This document shows positions 63,961 through 64,000 of a stretch of DNA of 64,000 nt, piece after piece (position 1 is the stretch's first letter; each line of letters starts with the position of its first letter). The translations under genes were made by a program, and so were the position numbers. The stretch comes from Clostridiales bacterium (GTDB lineage Bacteria > Bacillota > Clostridia > Christensenellales > CAG-138): contig DXWI01000007.1 in assembly GCA_019416935.1 (NCBI GenBank), positions 40,788 through 104,787 of the forward strand, given 5' to 3'. The notes beneath the pieces were generated by a model. The model did not search any database, was not told the origin of the DNA, and worked only from the letters and a program-made list of their open reading frames with translations.

Positions 63961-64000
63961 TGTTTGCAAAAGTGCATAGGAAATAGACAAGCCACTAGGG

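Overview
The window is GC-rich, densely coding chromosome from a Gram-positive bacterium, most likely a high-GC member of the Clostridia (Bacillota). The evidence is strong AGGAGG-type ribosome binding sites, several TTG and GTG starts, sigma-A promoters with 17-bp spacing, a sortase-type (IPKTG) surface protein, SecG, an MsmX-type sugar ATPase, BlaI/M56 regulation, dockerin-like modules and a short archaeal-type ProS. I cannot name the genus. Only the last ~1.3 kb is AT-rich and looks foreign.

Layout. 1-5.7 kb (mostly minus): an ECF-type sigma factor overlapping a membrane (anti-sigma-like) gene, then a full branched-chain amino acid ABC importer (livJ-H-M-G-F). 5.8-13.3 kb: a metallophosphoesterase lipoprotein, a CAT-like acyltransferase, a DUF1015 protein, aspartate kinase, a GNAT enzyme, and birA-bioY behind a promoter that overlaps a possible BirA operator. 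13.3-22.8 kb: an E2-like protein, galactokinase, a PatB-type C-S lyase, a ribbon-helix-helix protein next to ClpB, a frameshifted Cna-B/IPKTG surface protein and a threonine aldolase-like enzyme. 22.8-28.8 kb: two regulated cassettes (DUF2975-like/XRE/lipoprotein and BlaI/M56 peptidase/small membrane protein), each with visible palindromic operators, then an XRE-TPR regulator. 28.9-31.8 kb: thiI with a cysteine desulfurase (tRNA sulfuration). 32-39.3 kb: a zinc-ribbon membrane protein, a DUF378 gene whose ribosome binding site lies inside a terminator stem, glmS, a second frameshifted exported protein, and an MsmX/UgpC-like ATPase.

39.5-47.3 kb holds the most distinctive set. Three paralogous exported phosphodiester glycosidase (NAGPA-like) proteins each carry a dockerin-like calcium-loop module between the signal peptide and the catalytic domain. 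With them lies a 1,111-residue lipoprotein combining four lamin-tail domains, a chitobiase C-terminal-type domain and a CotH kinase-like domain, and also ttcA. This looks like a cell-surface glycan or protein modification locus.

47.5-62.7 kb is housekeeping: ruvC-ruvA-ruvB, a coiled-coil protein, proS, an ECF transporter S component, an MBL hydrolase, the glycolytic run pgk-tpiA-gpmI, secG, rnr, smpB, a lysA-like decarboxylase and ssrA (tmRNA). smpB and ssrA lie close together and act together in trans-translation. Downstream of ssrA the base composition drops. That segment holds 31-bp direct repeats, an operator-flanked promoter, a broken AbrB/SpoVT-like gene and two unknown small genes, consistent with the remains of an element inserted beside the tmRNA gene.
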